Assembly: GCF_964340395.1 (NCBI RefSeq)
Contig: NC_135566.1
Coordinates: 3,242,501-3,302,500, forward strand
Length of the DNA stretch: 60,000 nt
From: Glandiceps talaboti
Lineage: Eukaryota; Hemichordata; Enteropneusta; Spengelidae
Reading direction: 5' to 3'
Shown here: one piece after another, positions 1 through 14,140 of the stretch
Layout of the letters: each line of letters opens with the position of its first letter
How positions within the stretch are numbered: position 1 is the stretch's first letter
Position numbers and translations under genes: made by a program
Notes under the pieces: model-generated
Database searches by the model: none
What the model was told of the DNA's origin: nothing
What the model saw: the letters and a program-made list of their open reading frames with translations, nothing else

Positions 1-738
1 AATGGTATATGACATGCAAAGTGCATTTTGCAAACATTTACAAAAAAAAAATGCAAGCAGTGGCACACACAATGAAATAAAATGTCTAATATACCTGGTC
101 TTCTGTCCGTTAAAGGAGATACGTTTCCTAGGTAACAAGGAAACAGAATGTTCACCAATAAATACACTACAGTATTACACAATTTCAGCCAATATCTAAT
201 TCAAATAGTGCCCACCTAAGTGGCCAAACCATACAACTTTTTATTTTTACAATTTTCCTTGAAAATCAAAATTCTTTAACAATATCTCCAAACTTTGCCA
301 TATGCAACTTGTTCCTGGTCCATTTGAAAAAATAAAAGAAGTTTGGGGTTTATTGCCTTGTTTTCAAGAAAATTGTCAACCTTTTTTTCCAGTAAAGTTA
401 GAACAGTATTTGGCAGCCATAACACTGAACCCATGAGGGTTGGCTCACACTGGACTTCTTCTGGAGATATGTGTTTATATACTTAAAGAACTATCCAGTA
501 TAAATAAAGATGTCTATTATATTGGATTCTGAAATGACTAAAATTTGATATCATTTTGACCTCAACTTCAAAAATTTCATTGATCCCAATTTTTTTTATT
601 GATTTTCACTGAGAATAGGAGGGAGTTTTCTTGAAAAACATAACACCAAAATTTTAAAAAGTTTACTTCTGGTGTGTATTCTAAGTTCAGTATGGGTTAC
701 ACTTTTAGTTTTATTTACTCTTGTCTTGATAATCTTAC

Positions 739-3700
739 CTTGACTTGCTATTTCTTCTTTGAAGATTTTGACAAGTCCAGTCGGCAACCCACATGCCAGA
801 AGCTTCTTTGCATTCTCTTCACACTTTGTATGACAAATATACCTGACACCAACAAAAAGATACACTCAGTGTCAAAACACATAGTCAGATCCCCTAAGAC
901 TTGAAATCACAATCAGCTCTTACAATCGCACACTGATGTTAATAGTCTGCTGTGTGATGGCATTGGCTGCCATATTGGATTACTTCAGGGTTTGAATTTA
1001 GCAGTGGTCTTTGAGTTTATGATTTATCTTTGTGCCAAATTTGAACAAAATGGTGGCTACTGTTGATAACCCTGACCAATACAATATTCAATCTTGCTAA
1101 TTCTTACACTCCAAAACTTCTGTGTTTTGATAATAAAAAAGAACAACTTACTTGCATTCTTTACATCTAAATCCTTTAAACATGATGTTTTCATCACAAA
1201 AATCACAACGTTGTGGAAAAAAGAAATTCTTCTTGGCAAATCTGAAAAGACAAGAAACATATTAGTGAACATGTGACATAACTTCCAGTATACACACTTA
1301 TTACCTGGCTATGAGGGCACTAGTATACATACTTATTACCTGGCAATGAGGGCACTAGTATCAATTTACACAGCAACTATTTCAGGGTAATAATAAATCA
1401 TTGTACCACGACCAAGGGTTACTATTACTTACGAGTAACGTTTTGCCTGTTCATGTCAAGTCATCGCAACTACACTGTCTAACAGTAAAGCCAGCAAACA
1501 GACAGTTTGACAAAGAAATTAAGAAACTTTTAATGAATACTAACCTATGTTTGATACTGTGTCCCATGCTTTTTATCGGAGTTCTTGGTGATCGGGGTCT
1601 GACTGGCAGTGACTCTGAAAGTCAAAATACAAACTGATAAACAAAACTTGACAGGCAATAATTAATGTAAAAGAAACTATCACAATAGTTAACAGAAAAA
1701 GTTTTTTTTTTAAAAAGCTCTAAATCTTGGAACAGGTTCCATTGGGAGAACAGTGTCAATGCACTGAGATGGTGTCTGTATATGAAAGATTAATAAATAA
1801 ATAAATTATTTACACACAAACTTCGGTACTCCTGCTACCTTATTCAAGAAGATCATAGAATTTAGAAATTATTAGAGAATTCAGCATACCTGTTAATTTA
1901 TACAGAGAGAACATAGAAATTACAAGAGGACTCAGTGTCCATGTTACCTTGTTCAGAGAGAACACTGAGATTTCAAAAGGGCTGTGTCCCTGTTACCTTG
2001 TTCAGAGAGAACACAGAAATTACAAGAGGGCTCAGTGTATCTGTTACCTTGTTCAGAGAGAATATAGAAATTACATCTTACAATGTGGTCCAGAGTCCCC
2101 CTCACCTCATCCCAAGAGAACACTTTGAGGGTGCAAAATTGTAAAGGCCAGACAATTTACCTCTTGATCTGGCCTGCAGATCATCTTTTGCATCTATATA
2201 ATGGTGTGGTGTAGGTGGTGTCCTAGAGGGCGACGTTCTTCTTGGTGATGAATGACCACTGCTCCGTGCAGCAATATCATCAGGGTCTAACTCAACAGAC
2301 ATTCTTCTTTTGCTACTCAACATTTCATAACTCCCGTAACTGTTGGGCATCTTTAAATTGTTAGGCTTTTTAGCATTTCTGTAGGGAAAAAGTATACTCT
2401 ATCATCAGTTGAATAGTTTTTTGTATCTTCATAGATTTAACTTCCTTTTGAATCAAGAAGTAGTAGTAGTCAAACAAAGGTTTCACCAGATATCAACCAT
2501 GGTTTGTCAGTGCTTTTCATAGTACATATGAAGAGGTGAAAAGTTCAATTATCATTTTACACCAGGGAAAACTCACCATAAAAATCACTACTATAATATG
2601 AACATGAACAATTGCCTCTTTGTACTCAATGTGCAAACGATTTGGTGTTTTTTTAATAATTTTTCACATCTTGTGCACAACAAGAAATACACTATCAAAT
2701 ATTTAATCTGATTTCAGTGATTTATGGTTGTAAATAAAGATCTGTGTATATATTGTCTGCAAGTTTTAGAAATTTATGAAAATTTAGAGAAAAAAACTAA
2801 AAATGATTACTTGCAATGGTGTGTATGCATACTGATAATATTTGTACTACAGTGCAATGCTGAAAACATCACTGCATAAATGTATGATATAAAGAAGTAT
2901 ATGCTTGTTCCATGTATACCAAATCATGTGGATGCATGGTACATATTTTATGTGAAATTTGTTGTTTTGGATAAACATGCGTAATGATAATAACAGAACC
3001 CCATGATGCATGATAGCCTGTGCAGGTATTCAACAGGCGTATTTACACTTGTACTTGTGGTGTTGTCAGCTGCCCTTTCACCTACTAGTACTACAGACAT
3101 GAAGGTATGGCTGCAGAAAACAATGTAAGCATGTGTGCAAACACTCGCATATCATGGGGGTTCTCTCACATCATGCAAATATTTCAGTCTACAATTACAA
3201 GTCAATGACCTTTGGCCTTTAACCTTTCTACTTACTTGTCGTTGTGGTTAATTTGGTGACTCAGCGAAGCATCATCAGATTTACTTCGTTTTAATGAGCT
3301 CTCTGGAACAGCTAATTTCTTACTAGGGGGTGGAGTTCTAGGCACCTTGCTACCTTTTTCCTTTTTCATAGTGGGTGTTGGTGGAGGTGTGACTCTCCAA
3401 AATGTTGTTGGGTGACTTTCATACATATAAGGGGGTGGTGTTGAAGGTGGTTGTACATGATGGTGGTGGTTATCTAGAAGTTCAGGGGGGAGGGAGGAGG
3501 TGGATGGTCGGAACTGCCTTGGAGAATTGGATGGTTCAGGGGGTGTCTCTCCTAGTAACCCATCCCAGTGTTCTATGTGTATGTCCCTTGCATTGTCACC
3601 CTGGGCAAGAGCTAGAGAAGAAATTGGACATGAAATTTTAGTATGAAAACAATGTTTATACACAGACATCAAGCAGGTATACACAAAACCACCAATGACT

Positions 3701-5274
3701 GGTAAACAGATCATTACGATTGATTTAATTATTTCCCATAACAGTTTAGATTTTTCAACAGGTAAAAATTCATACAAAGAGTGAAAACTTACAGTGACAT
3801 GAACTACGGCAGGTAGTGTTAAACATTGATGAAGTTTTACTAAATTCACTCATTTAAATAACAAACAGTACATACCCACATGGGGAAATATTGGAGGTGT
3901 ATGCAATGTTTCTGATGCATCATATTTTGATGCCAGGAGTGGCATTCCCGTTTAACTTAAGTCAGCTTAACAGCAGAAATAATGTACCTGTGAAAAACTT
4001 CTTGAGTGTCTTGAGGGCTGATATGAGTCTTTTAGCTTCTTTTTCTTCAGCACCATAATGGCTCAGTACGCCAATCACTTCAGAGTCTGTTAACTCTAGA
4101 AGACTCTCTAGTTTGCCAACTCTGTTGACCACACCCTGTACAATATTAACACATCATTCCATTCAAATTAAAGATAAATAGTCTACAAATCCAGATCGAA
4201 AAGGGGAAGAAAGCTACTGGATTTTTCAACTTTTAACAATACAGCCTAAGGTCAAAACTTGAGAGCTAAAATTGCCATACATCGTAATTTTTTGATGATG
4301 TGCAAAACTAGTCAAAGATCCAAACCACGTTTGTACTCATTTATTGAAGAATTAATTATGAATAGGCATTGTTGTACATGTCATATTTCGGTTACTGAAA
4401 AAACAAAAGATTGTATACTTTTGCCACTAGGGGGCACTTTTCAAAAGTACTTTTTTCAACCAGATGTAAAGGCCAGAATAGATTGAATACTGCAGCAATG
4501 AGACAGTTTTAATGCTAACCATTCAACCATCAAGACTCCATTTAGGAATACAATGAACTGAATTAAATCTCTATTAAAGTTTTACTATAGTTATCCAATC
4601 CATGTACACAACTGATGTGCTTGTTTGTTGACTATCATGATGTATCACACAAATGGTCAACAGTCACTACACTCCACCAAACACCACACTGAATTTGATT
4701 TTCATATCCAGAATTCACTCAATGGAAAAGTTTTCCATACAGCATGTAACTTTCAGTCAGTTTTATTTGAGCATCCCTACAATATCGATATTGGCTAAGG
4801 TCTTCATAGTGTTGTACCTGAGATGAGTGTGAGTGAAATGAACAACTGATGACACACACAGAAATGAAATGAAATGAAAGAAAAGTATGTTGATGTTTTT
4901 GTTTACCTCGGCTGTGTTTTCGTTGATGTCAACAACTGTCAGCCACTTCGCTAGGCTGGGGTAGTGTTCCAAATCTTCTGATAAGGAAGTTGATTCACCA
5001 TTGTACTGTACTTTACTTTTGAATGACATCTGTTTACAGAATAACTCCAATAATTTGTTCTGGGAAAGGATAGAAAGACATTTAAAAGTCAAGTTCAAAG
5101 TCATAGCAGTGTATCAAATCAACAATAAATCTATTTCGTCTAATGGTTTTATGGTCTGTAAGGCAAGCTATGTTGGGATGCCCTCATGCATCGACCTACC
5201 CATTTCTGATCAGACTGTTGAGGGCAAAACTTGGTATTCAGACATATATTTATAATTTATATACATATATAATT

Positions 5275-5338
<64 letters not shown>

Positions 5339-5366
5339 TGTGTGTGTGTCTGTGTGTCTCTCTCTC

Positions 5367-5397
<31 letters not shown>

Positions 5398-8300
5398 GTG
5401 TGTGTGTGTGTGTGTGTGTGTTAGCAACTGATGACATATTTAGCATAATATGAAAACTATAATATCATTGAAACCAGTGTGCCTTCTAATGTTTAGTAAT
5501 GATAGCTAAATTTTGTTGTTGTGAGTCAAAATGGTAAAAACAGGCATTCCTTGTAAGTCACCACATAGTAAGAGATAGGGGAACACCAAATTTTAGTGTC
5601 ACTGGAAATTGTGTGTCAGTGGTGCGTCAAATTGGCTTAAAGGACACACTGATTGAAACCCATACATCGATTGTACTGGCAATGCCACAAAACAATTTTG
5701 AATTCCACCAAGGGAAAGTATCGACATCAACATTCTACTAGAATAGTTAATCTTGTTTATAATATAATGAACCAATATAAATAATTCCATTTGACACAAG
5801 CAGTGTCATTTTTTTTTGCAAATATCTTTACCACTATAAAAGCTAGCTCTGAAATTCGCATATCCAGCACTATGCAAATGGTGTGTAAATGGTATGTAAA
5901 CTAGTCTTGTCCTGGTAAAAGGTAGACAAGATTCATGCCATGTACTAGGAGATTTCCAGAAACAGGAACTAGGTAGCAAATTAGCCAACACATGTCTACA
6001 TTTGCCATTCTCACATTAAAAGCCCACAAAAACATCACATGACTACATTTTGATCTGACAGAATTACTGACACAGTAACTGTTTTTCTTGATTCAGAAAT
6101 GTTGATCTTGGAATCCACACTGAACACATACATTTTTATGATCCAAACACAGAATTAGTTCGCCTCAACATGATTTTTCTTCATCAATTTTAAACTCACA
6201 GTAAATCATTATTAACACACTCCCAATAAATGTCAACAACACAAAAAGATATAAATCTACAGTACATGATGTACACATGTCTTCATGGATAGCTATAATC
6301 CATCACATCAATTCATACACATGTACAGTTAATTGTAGTATAAATCATCCCCATTTGTTTACACTGACTCTAGTTTTCCCACCATAGATACTCTCAAGGC
6401 TTACACGTAATATTGACCTTTGACCTCATTTACATATACATTGAAGGACTGTTATAATAAGATGGGGTCTGACATTAGAATAGTGTATGGTCCTACAAAT
6501 GAACAAGTATGACAAAAACTGACATTTAGGACATAATTTTGGAGTACCAGCAAATTTGAAAAATGTTGGTTTCTGCAAGCAAGCCTAATTGTGTATGTAT
6601 ACATTCAACAACCTCTATCCTGATGTGATATTGATTTGTGCCGAAACAAATTTTGTATATACTGTGTATTCTGACAACTGATATTAGCTGAAAATAGAGC
6701 TTTTAGTTTCAGACTGTCATTTCATCCTGGATCCATATGCCTTTTGCCACTTTGACAGTCACACAGCAATCTCTTGCAACCCACCATACTTTGGTGTGCC
6801 TCCAGTCTATTTCTTAACTGAGTGGTGACTTACAAGACATTAGCCCACAACAAAAAAGTGTCGTCTTTCATTTTATCTGTTACTTACACCTATCAACGGA
6901 CCTGACAAAATCTTTGGGTTCTAAAACCATTTAGAACATTCATGAATGTCTACATACTGATTAATGATTAATCACATAATTTCACTGGATGTGAAACAAC
7001 CATATCAAAACTGAAAACTGAGAAGTTTTCATCTATCATTTCATCAACACCAGGTTTCAAACTAGATTTCACTCAAACTCAAAGTGTCTAAATAAATCAA
7101 AATCCTTACCATTTTCATTCACACTTAAAAAAAAAATCAGATATTTTTACATGAATCATGCTTTACTCTTAGCTTTAGATACTCATGACAATTCTTGTTT
7201 GTTACACTCACAGAAAATAACATATACTTGTGACAATAATGACACTTTTGATGCTGTTTGAACTACATGTAAATCCAGGCACCACATGGTCAAAGGTCAT
7301 CTCAAATTCCCAGGGACCTATCAATGAATCAATGCTGCCTAGATACGCACCATATCACCACACATCATGCTGACACACCACGATATTAATACTTAATGAC
7401 ATTACCATAGCAATCAATAACACTTTCTGCAAATGTATGAGGTAATAATATTTTCCGGGGTACAGATGTGAGTCACAATAAATGTAGGGTGACCATGCAC
7501 TTAGTAATTGGCTGATGATAATGATTGTGTATCTTTTTTCTGTCATTTTCAGATAAATTGCACAATAGCAAAATTGTCTGTTTTGAGCATAAATCTAGAC
7601 ATAGACTCTCCACATTGGATCTAGACTAGTGTTGTAGCTAAGCACATTGTGTGTGTACCACAGATGAGAGAATCATGACTGTTCAAACCCCAAACATGAT
7701 GAGGTAGACAGAGAACCCATGACAAGTGTTTCATTGCTGACTGTTGTCATGGCAACATGCATCTCAGCTTTATCATGCATATTGACAAATTCTTGAGAAA
7801 ATCAACCAAGACAACATTCAAATGATGGCAAAACATTTGCAACTTCTTTAATAAAGCTGATTAACATCTAATTAGTGTCATTTTAACCATTTTCAGTAAA
7901 CAGATTGTGGTTCTCTAAGCGAAAAAATCTTTTACTACACTTACAAACTAGTGCAGTTTTAACATAGTGGTAGATTCAAAGCCAAGCTTTCGCTCAAGAT
8001 TTAAACTTGTCATACACCATGCACCTACAGACAATATTGACCACTAATTAACCGATACAACATCTTTTTCAAAAGTTAAAACTGACCAATTTTTAATAAA
8101 TATATCTTTGGTTATTTGGTGAATAAAAAATATCCCAGATGAAGCTACATGTAGTGTGGGTTTAAAACTCAGACCTGTTTGTCTGACTTTATCCCATAGA
8201 TGTAAACTTGACATGGAGGTGCTACATTCTACAAGTGAATGTTTCCACAAAACTGTCTGTTGTCATGTATAAGACCTCAAATTATGTCAATAAAATGCAC

Positions 8301-11300
8301 AATCTCAAACTACACTTATGCATCCCTTCTGTGAATATAGATTGGTATATTCCTATTGCTTTCTGTAAAAAGGTTGGGTTATCGGTGGCTGAGGTTAGCT
8401 CGTATGCCTCTTACCTCTGCAGCCTGGGTTCGAATCCACCAGGTATTGACTGGGTTTGATTTAAAATTTAACCAGGCCTGTATGTAAGAAGGGTGATGCT
8501 CAGTTTGACCCTGTCGAACAACACAGGTTTTCCCTGGGTACTCTGGTTTCCTCCTGCTTCTTCAACACTACGGCCCTGCTCTTATAGTGGTCATTCAACA
8601 AACTTCTGAATTTATTTGGATGAATTATGGGGAATAAATATTATTATTATATTATTATTATTATTAAAAGTTGAGACCACTTTAGTTAGATGGGTATCAC
8701 AAGGTTGTGATAAACTGCCTCCATACAAAATCTCAAATTATGACAATGTACAACTTCAAGTTCAAAGTAAACCATTTCTAAACCTTCTGTTTACTGTTCA
8801 AGAGCAACAATGCTATATATCTTCCTTTTTTTGACATTTTATATACACAACATGGGTTTATTAATAAGTTCCTGTGAATCAACCATCGTTTCATGGCTGT
8901 GTTGATTTGTCATTCAAAAGATTACTAAAGCTCAAGGATGGTAGAATACTTTTGAATCACGTTAGAAACCTATCAAGCATGGCGGCCTAGGAGGCAAGGA
9001 TGGTGTCACTTTCTACCAAGTATGGCGGCCTAGGTAGCAAGGACGGTGTTAAGGCCATGCTTTCCCTATTGTGAGAAGAACATTGCATGGGGATAGAGGT
9101 CACCCACAATGAGTAGCATACGTAGGTGTTCAAGGAAGACAATCAACAATTTCTTTTTAGTCTTCTTACCAACTGCATACTTCATTACATGATACATGAT
9201 ACCAACGCAACTGCTACTCAACGTCATGACAACAAAATAACAATATATCAATATTATGGAAGTTTTCTTGCTCTCTACATTAGGTTGTTGAGTCATGCAC
9301 TTGCATTATCTAGGATTATTTATTATTTCATCCAAGTTCCAACCCATATTAGACATCAGCTTTGTACTCAGGCCTGTAATCAATGGATTCCGACCTATAG
9401 AAAATGATATGCAAATGATATGCATTTTTTGCCATATGGCTGTAGAAAACATTATAAAAATGAATGCAAAATCAAATTTCAAAGACTCTAAATCTATTTT
9501 CTTTGAATAAAACAATGCATGTACACATGGTTTTTCACCATCATTCTACATACCACAATTTATTATAAACACCATTTGTTACTTAATATTTCAATATTGT
9601 TTTTGCTATGAAATTTCAAATGGCTGTTCCATTATTTCAGAGGTAGAACATGACTGCTGTCATGAGTAGTACAGTAGTCGAGTTTCAATATGTGACAAAC
9701 ATGTCTATAATGACTATATGGTTCAAACAGAGTTGAAAGTGTAATAACCTCCAAGCTTTCAATTTACATGTATACTTCAACACTCCAAAATCCCAGTTTA
9801 TTTTTCTATTTTTTTGTATTCATTCCTGTATCATGATGTTCTACAGTGTTTTTGCCTGGTAACAGAGAGGTAAATCAGATAAGAACAACAGTTTTCCATA
9901 CATTTCCCCCAGTTTCGTTTTGGAACCCCATAAAATGACTGGGGAACTCACCTGAACAAAAACACTGATAGGGAAGCCTTGTAAAATGACTGGGGAACTC
10001 AGGTAGATTTTACCTACTTACCTGATACCACCCCCAGCAAAGTATGCACTGTTTCAACTACGTTTGATCAATATTATTAAACCTACATGTAACTGGGTTT
10101 CTGGTTCAGACCGTTCACCCATAGTTTGCAGTACATTGAATGTATCAAAAGTTTAACAGATTTCCCCTCCAGGTTATCAGGCATAACGAGATGAAACAAC
10201 ATCAGCATAAAAACCTATATAGCTTCTAAAATTTATCAGCAATCCTCACAGCTTGTAGTCTAGTGGCAATCCATGTCTCCGAATCTCTTCTCAAAAAGAA
10301 ACATCTTGAGATTCAAGGCCACAGCCTCTAGACTACACTGTTGGTGCTTCACAAAGAGATTGGAGTAAATAACCACTATGGCAAATCTTAATCAGAAAAT
10401 TTCAATATAGGTCACCATGATATTAACAGACACTTGACGCAGGGTGTGGATATTTATGAAAATCACTGTACCTTAGGCAATATTGTGAAAATTCACCTTT
10501 TTTTTATTTTTCGATGAGTACACTGCTACAGTTAGTCTGTTTGATAGACATTGAGGTGAATGACATTACGATGATGACACTGTGAATCATCCAATTTTAA
10601 GTGCTAATTTCAAAGTTTGAATCATATAATTTGATTAACTGCTGGTGATGTCAAATGAGGTCACATCAACTTGAGGTCAAAGGTCAACACAGGTCAATAA
10701 TCTGAATATACCTTTCAGCAAAACTATTATGATCAGTCTTCTTAAATTCTATAAAAATCGTTCAATAGCTTCTATCATTTTATATACAGGTACATAAAAT
10801 TAGAAATATTCTTGCACAAAATACTTTATCACATAACTCAATGAGATACATTTCTCTATATAAAAAACATGTATGTGTTGTTGTTTTTTCCATTTATGTT
10901 ACAACATTGTTATCTAATTGTACATGTTCTTATACTTTTTTAAAATACAATTTTGAGGTCTTCAATGGAAAGAAGTGTTTCATTTACTTCAGTACTGTAA
11001 CACTTACTTGAATTACCCTCAATGAATATATTTTATTTTATTATTAAAACTAAAGCTTTGCTGAAGAAAGGAATCACGATTGTGATGAAAACTATGCAAA
11101 ATTCTAGATTAAAACATAGCTATTTCAACTTGTTGCAGCATGTACAGTATGTGTACATAACATAACCAGGGGATTCAAATCTGTCATACAACACACATAT
11201 GCACATGGTGCCCATATCAATAACATTATGCAGAAGTGTGGTAAAAGTGTGGTATCACACTTCCTGCTAAAGTAATTGTTATGGGCTTCATATACCACAG

Positions 11301-14021
11301 ACAGTGAGTTTTGAAGTAGGTTTATTTATTTTCCTTGTTTCAACATGTGAGGAGCAGTTGAATGACAGTATTTTCATTCCTACTGATTGAATAACATAAT
11401 TTCATATATCAACTGGGCACATGGCCATTCACAATCAAAATACAAATGGATGAACTATAATAGATATGTGATAATGTTAGAAATATTGGACAACAACATA
11501 TATAACTGTTTCTACTCATTACAAACAATACAAACTAGGTTAAATGACTGGGTGGACTGATCCATAATCTATTTCCATGCTTACACATTAATAACTGGTA
11601 CGGTCAATTTATAATTTTATATTGTTACAAAAAATGCACTTAAACATAAATTTTTTTACAGTAAAAGAAAAGTTTTGAGTAACTGAATATGAATTCATGA
11701 AAACATTACATAGCTTGACCCTAAGCTGACTAATCGCTAAAACATGACTACTTCTGAATCAGAATTACTAGATGTGAAACAACAATGCAAGTATATCATA
11801 TGTATAAGATGTCTCCATGATAAACTGAGAGGGTACTGAGAAAAGTGACAGCAAGAAATTAGACTTCATTTGTATGACAACTAGAGGATGGGTTTCCCTG
11901 ATATTTGAGATTGGAGTCACCCTGCAAACGCATCAACATGTAGAATAGTGTTTTTTGTTTTTAAATAACGAGTTGACATGAACTCTGTTCAGAAATGAAT
12001 GTTTATGTTTTTTTATGACATGTCATGGCTAGTATATTTCTTTCTCTTTTCTTTTTTCTATTTTATTGTTATTTGTCATCAAGAAAATAAGAATAAGGCA
12101 AAAGTGGAATATGGGATTGCCTTGCATTTGAACTTGTAAGTTATGGCTACATCAAACACATACCAAAAATGTTGCAAACCAAGCATTTTTAGTTTGTTGT
12201 GTGTTTGAATCAAGTCATATCAACCTGTCTGATTGGCTGCCCTTATTTGGGAACAGATATCTACTGACCAATCAGCGCTCATTCTTTCATATCAAAATGA
12301 GGAACAATTTTATAACCCTCTAGCTCACAAACATTTCATGATATGGTCCTTTTTTCCCTATATGTCTATGGTCCACCCAACTCTACAAGTGTCTAAGTCT
12401 AGAGCTTCGAATTTGACTTCAGTGGAATGATGTTGCATAGTTGATGTAAATGGTCAACATGTATCAATATGACATCCCTTGCTACAATTTACCCCAAATA
12501 AAAACCAATCACTGAAAAGAGCTTTTCAACAGTAACAATTTATGTGCTGGTCTTTTGTTATAAATTGACTGTTATGTTGTTGTTGCTATGTTGAGGACGC
12601 TAAAACATAGAAACTGCATCGTCTGTGAACATTCCCCATAATGTATATAACATTGTAAGCTTATCTGTAATTTAATACAGCTCTGTTATTTGCCATGTTG
12701 TTTCTGTTTATGTTATCCTAAACCATGACATGCTTCAACTTTTGATGTGTATTTGTAAGAAGATAACATTTTCTCATCAACAAAAGCAAAACTTATGTTT
12801 GTATTGCAAGGTCTAGTATTAAAATTTACACTTTTTTCATGATTACATTATTATAAGACCTTATTATACTACCTTTGTTGTTCACAAGGATATGAGTTGT
12901 CATCACCAAGTTTATGTATATTGCAAGGCTTTAAAACACATGATACAATGACTTGAAATGACATATTACATGATATGACCTCAGTTTACAAAAGCAGTTG
13001 AGGACACATTGTATTCTGTAAGGACATTACAATATTCGATCTGAATTACAGAAGGTCACTGCAGAAAATCATCTTTCGTTTCATTGCATAGTCACGTACA
13101 ATTTACATTCAGTGGTGCAAAGACAAAGTATTTAATGCATGCCTTTGATATGATAACATTACATGGAAATATCAGGCCTAAACAATGTATTGATTTTCGA
13201 GTCACATATTTGATGGCCTCGCAGGCAGGTGCACACAGCTGTCGCCTGGTATTTTCATTTCACTGTTGCAACTTGCAAACTTGTCATTCATTGTGCATGT
13301 CGTATACATCACAAGTATAACACCCCGTATCTGACCCAAATTTGCTTTATCATTCTAATTAAAGACGAACAAAAATGTGTGAAAGATGCACGCGTCTACT
13401 AATATCGTGGGAGCAGTGAGGTATTAATCTTGGAATGTCACTTACGTCATGACAAAATGCTTTCGGGTAAACATCAAACTCGATTGCCTTGGTTTACGTC
13501 GAAAGAGGAACAGACGGTCGCGTAAACAACACACCTGTATGTGCGCAGACGTCTCATTCGTCGTCGGCTGTAAATAACGTATTGTCTTCCTGATTCTAGA
13601 ACATCCTGATCAGAATACATCATGTAAAGCCCCCTCCCCGATTTTTCAATTTCTAAATTAAAGCTACGCTGTGTGTCGAAGAATTTACCAAAATTACGTG
13701 ACTTGCTAAACAAGTTGCAGCTTGCACGCAAAGACGAATAACCAAGCTGTGCTCAAAACGTCACAACACCTTCTTTGCAATAGTGACAATAATTTGGATT
13801 CGCTAAACGGGAAACCCATGAATGATAATTAGGCATACATGTAGTGTAGTTTATAGTTTTGATCTCACCTCTGCCTCTCTGATTTCCCGTCTGATGGTAA
13901 AACTGGTGTTTTCAAACTGGGTTCGCAGCCCCGACAGCGAGTCCAATCGACTATCGATCACGGTCTGTATGGTGCGACATTGATCAAGAGCCCGCTGTGG
14001 AGTAACGTCTTCCTTTGACAT
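739..14021 (-). CDS. KSR: Kinase suppressor of Ras (KSR), N-terminal half, partial gene
   Basis: KSR is a cytoplasmic/membrane scaffold that brings RAF, MEK and ERK together downstream of Ras. Eight coding exons read on the minus strand: 14021-13869, 5059-4907, 4135-3988, 3611-3236, 2378-2161, 1614-1545, 1241-1152 and 842-739. All junctions are GT-AG and the phases agree throughout, giving about 437 residues. Residues 1-150 are the CA1 coiled coil plus SAM-like region (ALDQCRTIQTVIDSRLDSL, then a YPSLAKWL block). Residues 152-370 are a Ser/Pro-rich linker with RTPPPSKKL and LKRSKSDD, which resemble the CA2 and 14-3-3 segments of animal KSRs. SIKHRF leads into an atypical C1 zinc finger (H372, C384, C387, C398, C401, H406, C409, C419). 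The pseudokinase exons lie beyond the left edge. The start is the ATG at 14021, because family members begin just before the Q-x-A-L-x-Q-C motif. Intron 1 is about 8.8 kb. It is divergent with RFC5. Whether it is closer to KSR1 or KSR2 cannot be told. Confidence 0.9.
1850..2085. repeat. Minisatellite of about 50 bp in KSR intron 5
   Basis: About four and a half imperfect tandem copies, each carrying a CAGAGAGAACA core, an AAATTACAAGAG segment and a GTTACCTTGTT segment. Units begin near 1902, 1953, 2002 and 2053, with a more decayed copy to the left. The array lies inside the intron between the exons at 2378-2161 and 1614-1545, so it is not coding. Confidence 0.8.
5275..5421. repeat. TG dinucleotide microsatellite
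   Basis: Nearly pure TG for about 60 bp, then interrupted by TGTC, CTCT and four TGTATG units before returning to TG. It lies 215 bp into KSR intron 1. The Val/Cys-rich and Thr/His-rich open frames across it are artefacts of the repeat. Confidence 0.95.
6414..6426 (-). promoter_or_regulatory. Perfect DR1 nuclear-receptor site
   Basis: TGACCTTTGACCT is an exact AGGTCA-A-AGGTCA direct repeat with 1-bp spacing on the minus strand. This is the classical binding motif for HNF4, RXR dimers and COUP-TF. It sits in KSR intron 1. Sequence match only. Confidence 0.45.
8371..8668 (+). mobile_element. tRNA-derived SINE with AT-rich trinucleotide tail
   Basis: The head carries a pol III A-box-like segment (TGGCTGAGGTTAGC, 8386-8399) and a perfect B box (GGTTCGAATCC, 8427-8437). 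The body contains CCCTGGGTACTCTGGTTTCC (from about 8533), which resembles the conserved central domain of V-type SINEs as I remember it. The 3' end is a run of ATT/TTA trinucleotides (8637-8665). A functional tRNA is ruled out because the head does not fold to a full cloverleaf with a recognisable acceptor stem. Inserted on the strand opposite to KSR transcription. Confidence 0.75.
10254..10342. mobile_element. Short inverted-repeat element with TAGTCTAG ends
   Basis: The left end GTAGTCTAGTGGC is mirrored at the right end by GCCTCTAGACTAC, with a second inner pair around ATCTCTTCTC and GAGATTCAAGG. A longer relative with the same ends lies at 23103-23405. Non-coding; most likely a MITE or foldback remnant in KSR intron 1. 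Confidence 0.55.
10674..10686 (+). promoter_or_regulatory. Perfect DR1 site within a cluster of AGGTCA half-sites
   Basis: AGGTCAAAGGTCA is an exact DR1. Further AGGTCA-type half-sites lie on both sides (GAGGTCA near 10657 and AGGTCA near 10691), giving about four half-sites in some 40 bp. Lies in KSR intron 1. Motif match only. Confidence 0.45.
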
Positions 14022-14140
14022 GTCTTCGGCTATTTCCTGTTGAGCGCTATAAAGAATTTGATTCAATTTTAGGAAGGAAACAGTGGATGTAAAATCCCCA
14101 TCACGGATGTATACATTCGAGCTTCGCGATCAAAACAGCG

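Larger units (their letters stand above)
5060..13868 (-). other. KSR intron 1 (8.8 kb) and its contents
   Basis: No exon could be supported in this stretch. It holds a TG microsatellite (5275-5421), a tRNA-derived SINE (8371-8668), two short tandem duplications (about 48 bp near 8980-9060, and one near 9935-10000), a small TAGTCTAG-ended inverted-repeat element (10254-10342) and two perfect DR1 hormone-receptor-type sites (6414-6426 and 10674-10686). An alternative internal KSR promoter cannot be excluded. Confidence 0.7.

Noticed and set aside
310-475. A possible next KSR exon on the minus strand after an acceptor-like CTCCAG near 465
   Set aside because: The frame is open for about 50 codons, but the residues show no similarity to the KSR segment after C1 and no convincing donor was found.
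8371-8445. Functional tRNA gene
   Set aside because: It has A- and B-box-like segments, but no complete cloverleaf and a SINE body with repeat tail directly follows.
14022-14066. Extending KSR upstream of the ATG at 14021 to 14066
   Set aside because: The extension would need a TTG start, and the residues before MSKEDVTPQ do not resemble the family. The AG at the left side of 14050 looks more like an acceptor of a leader exon.
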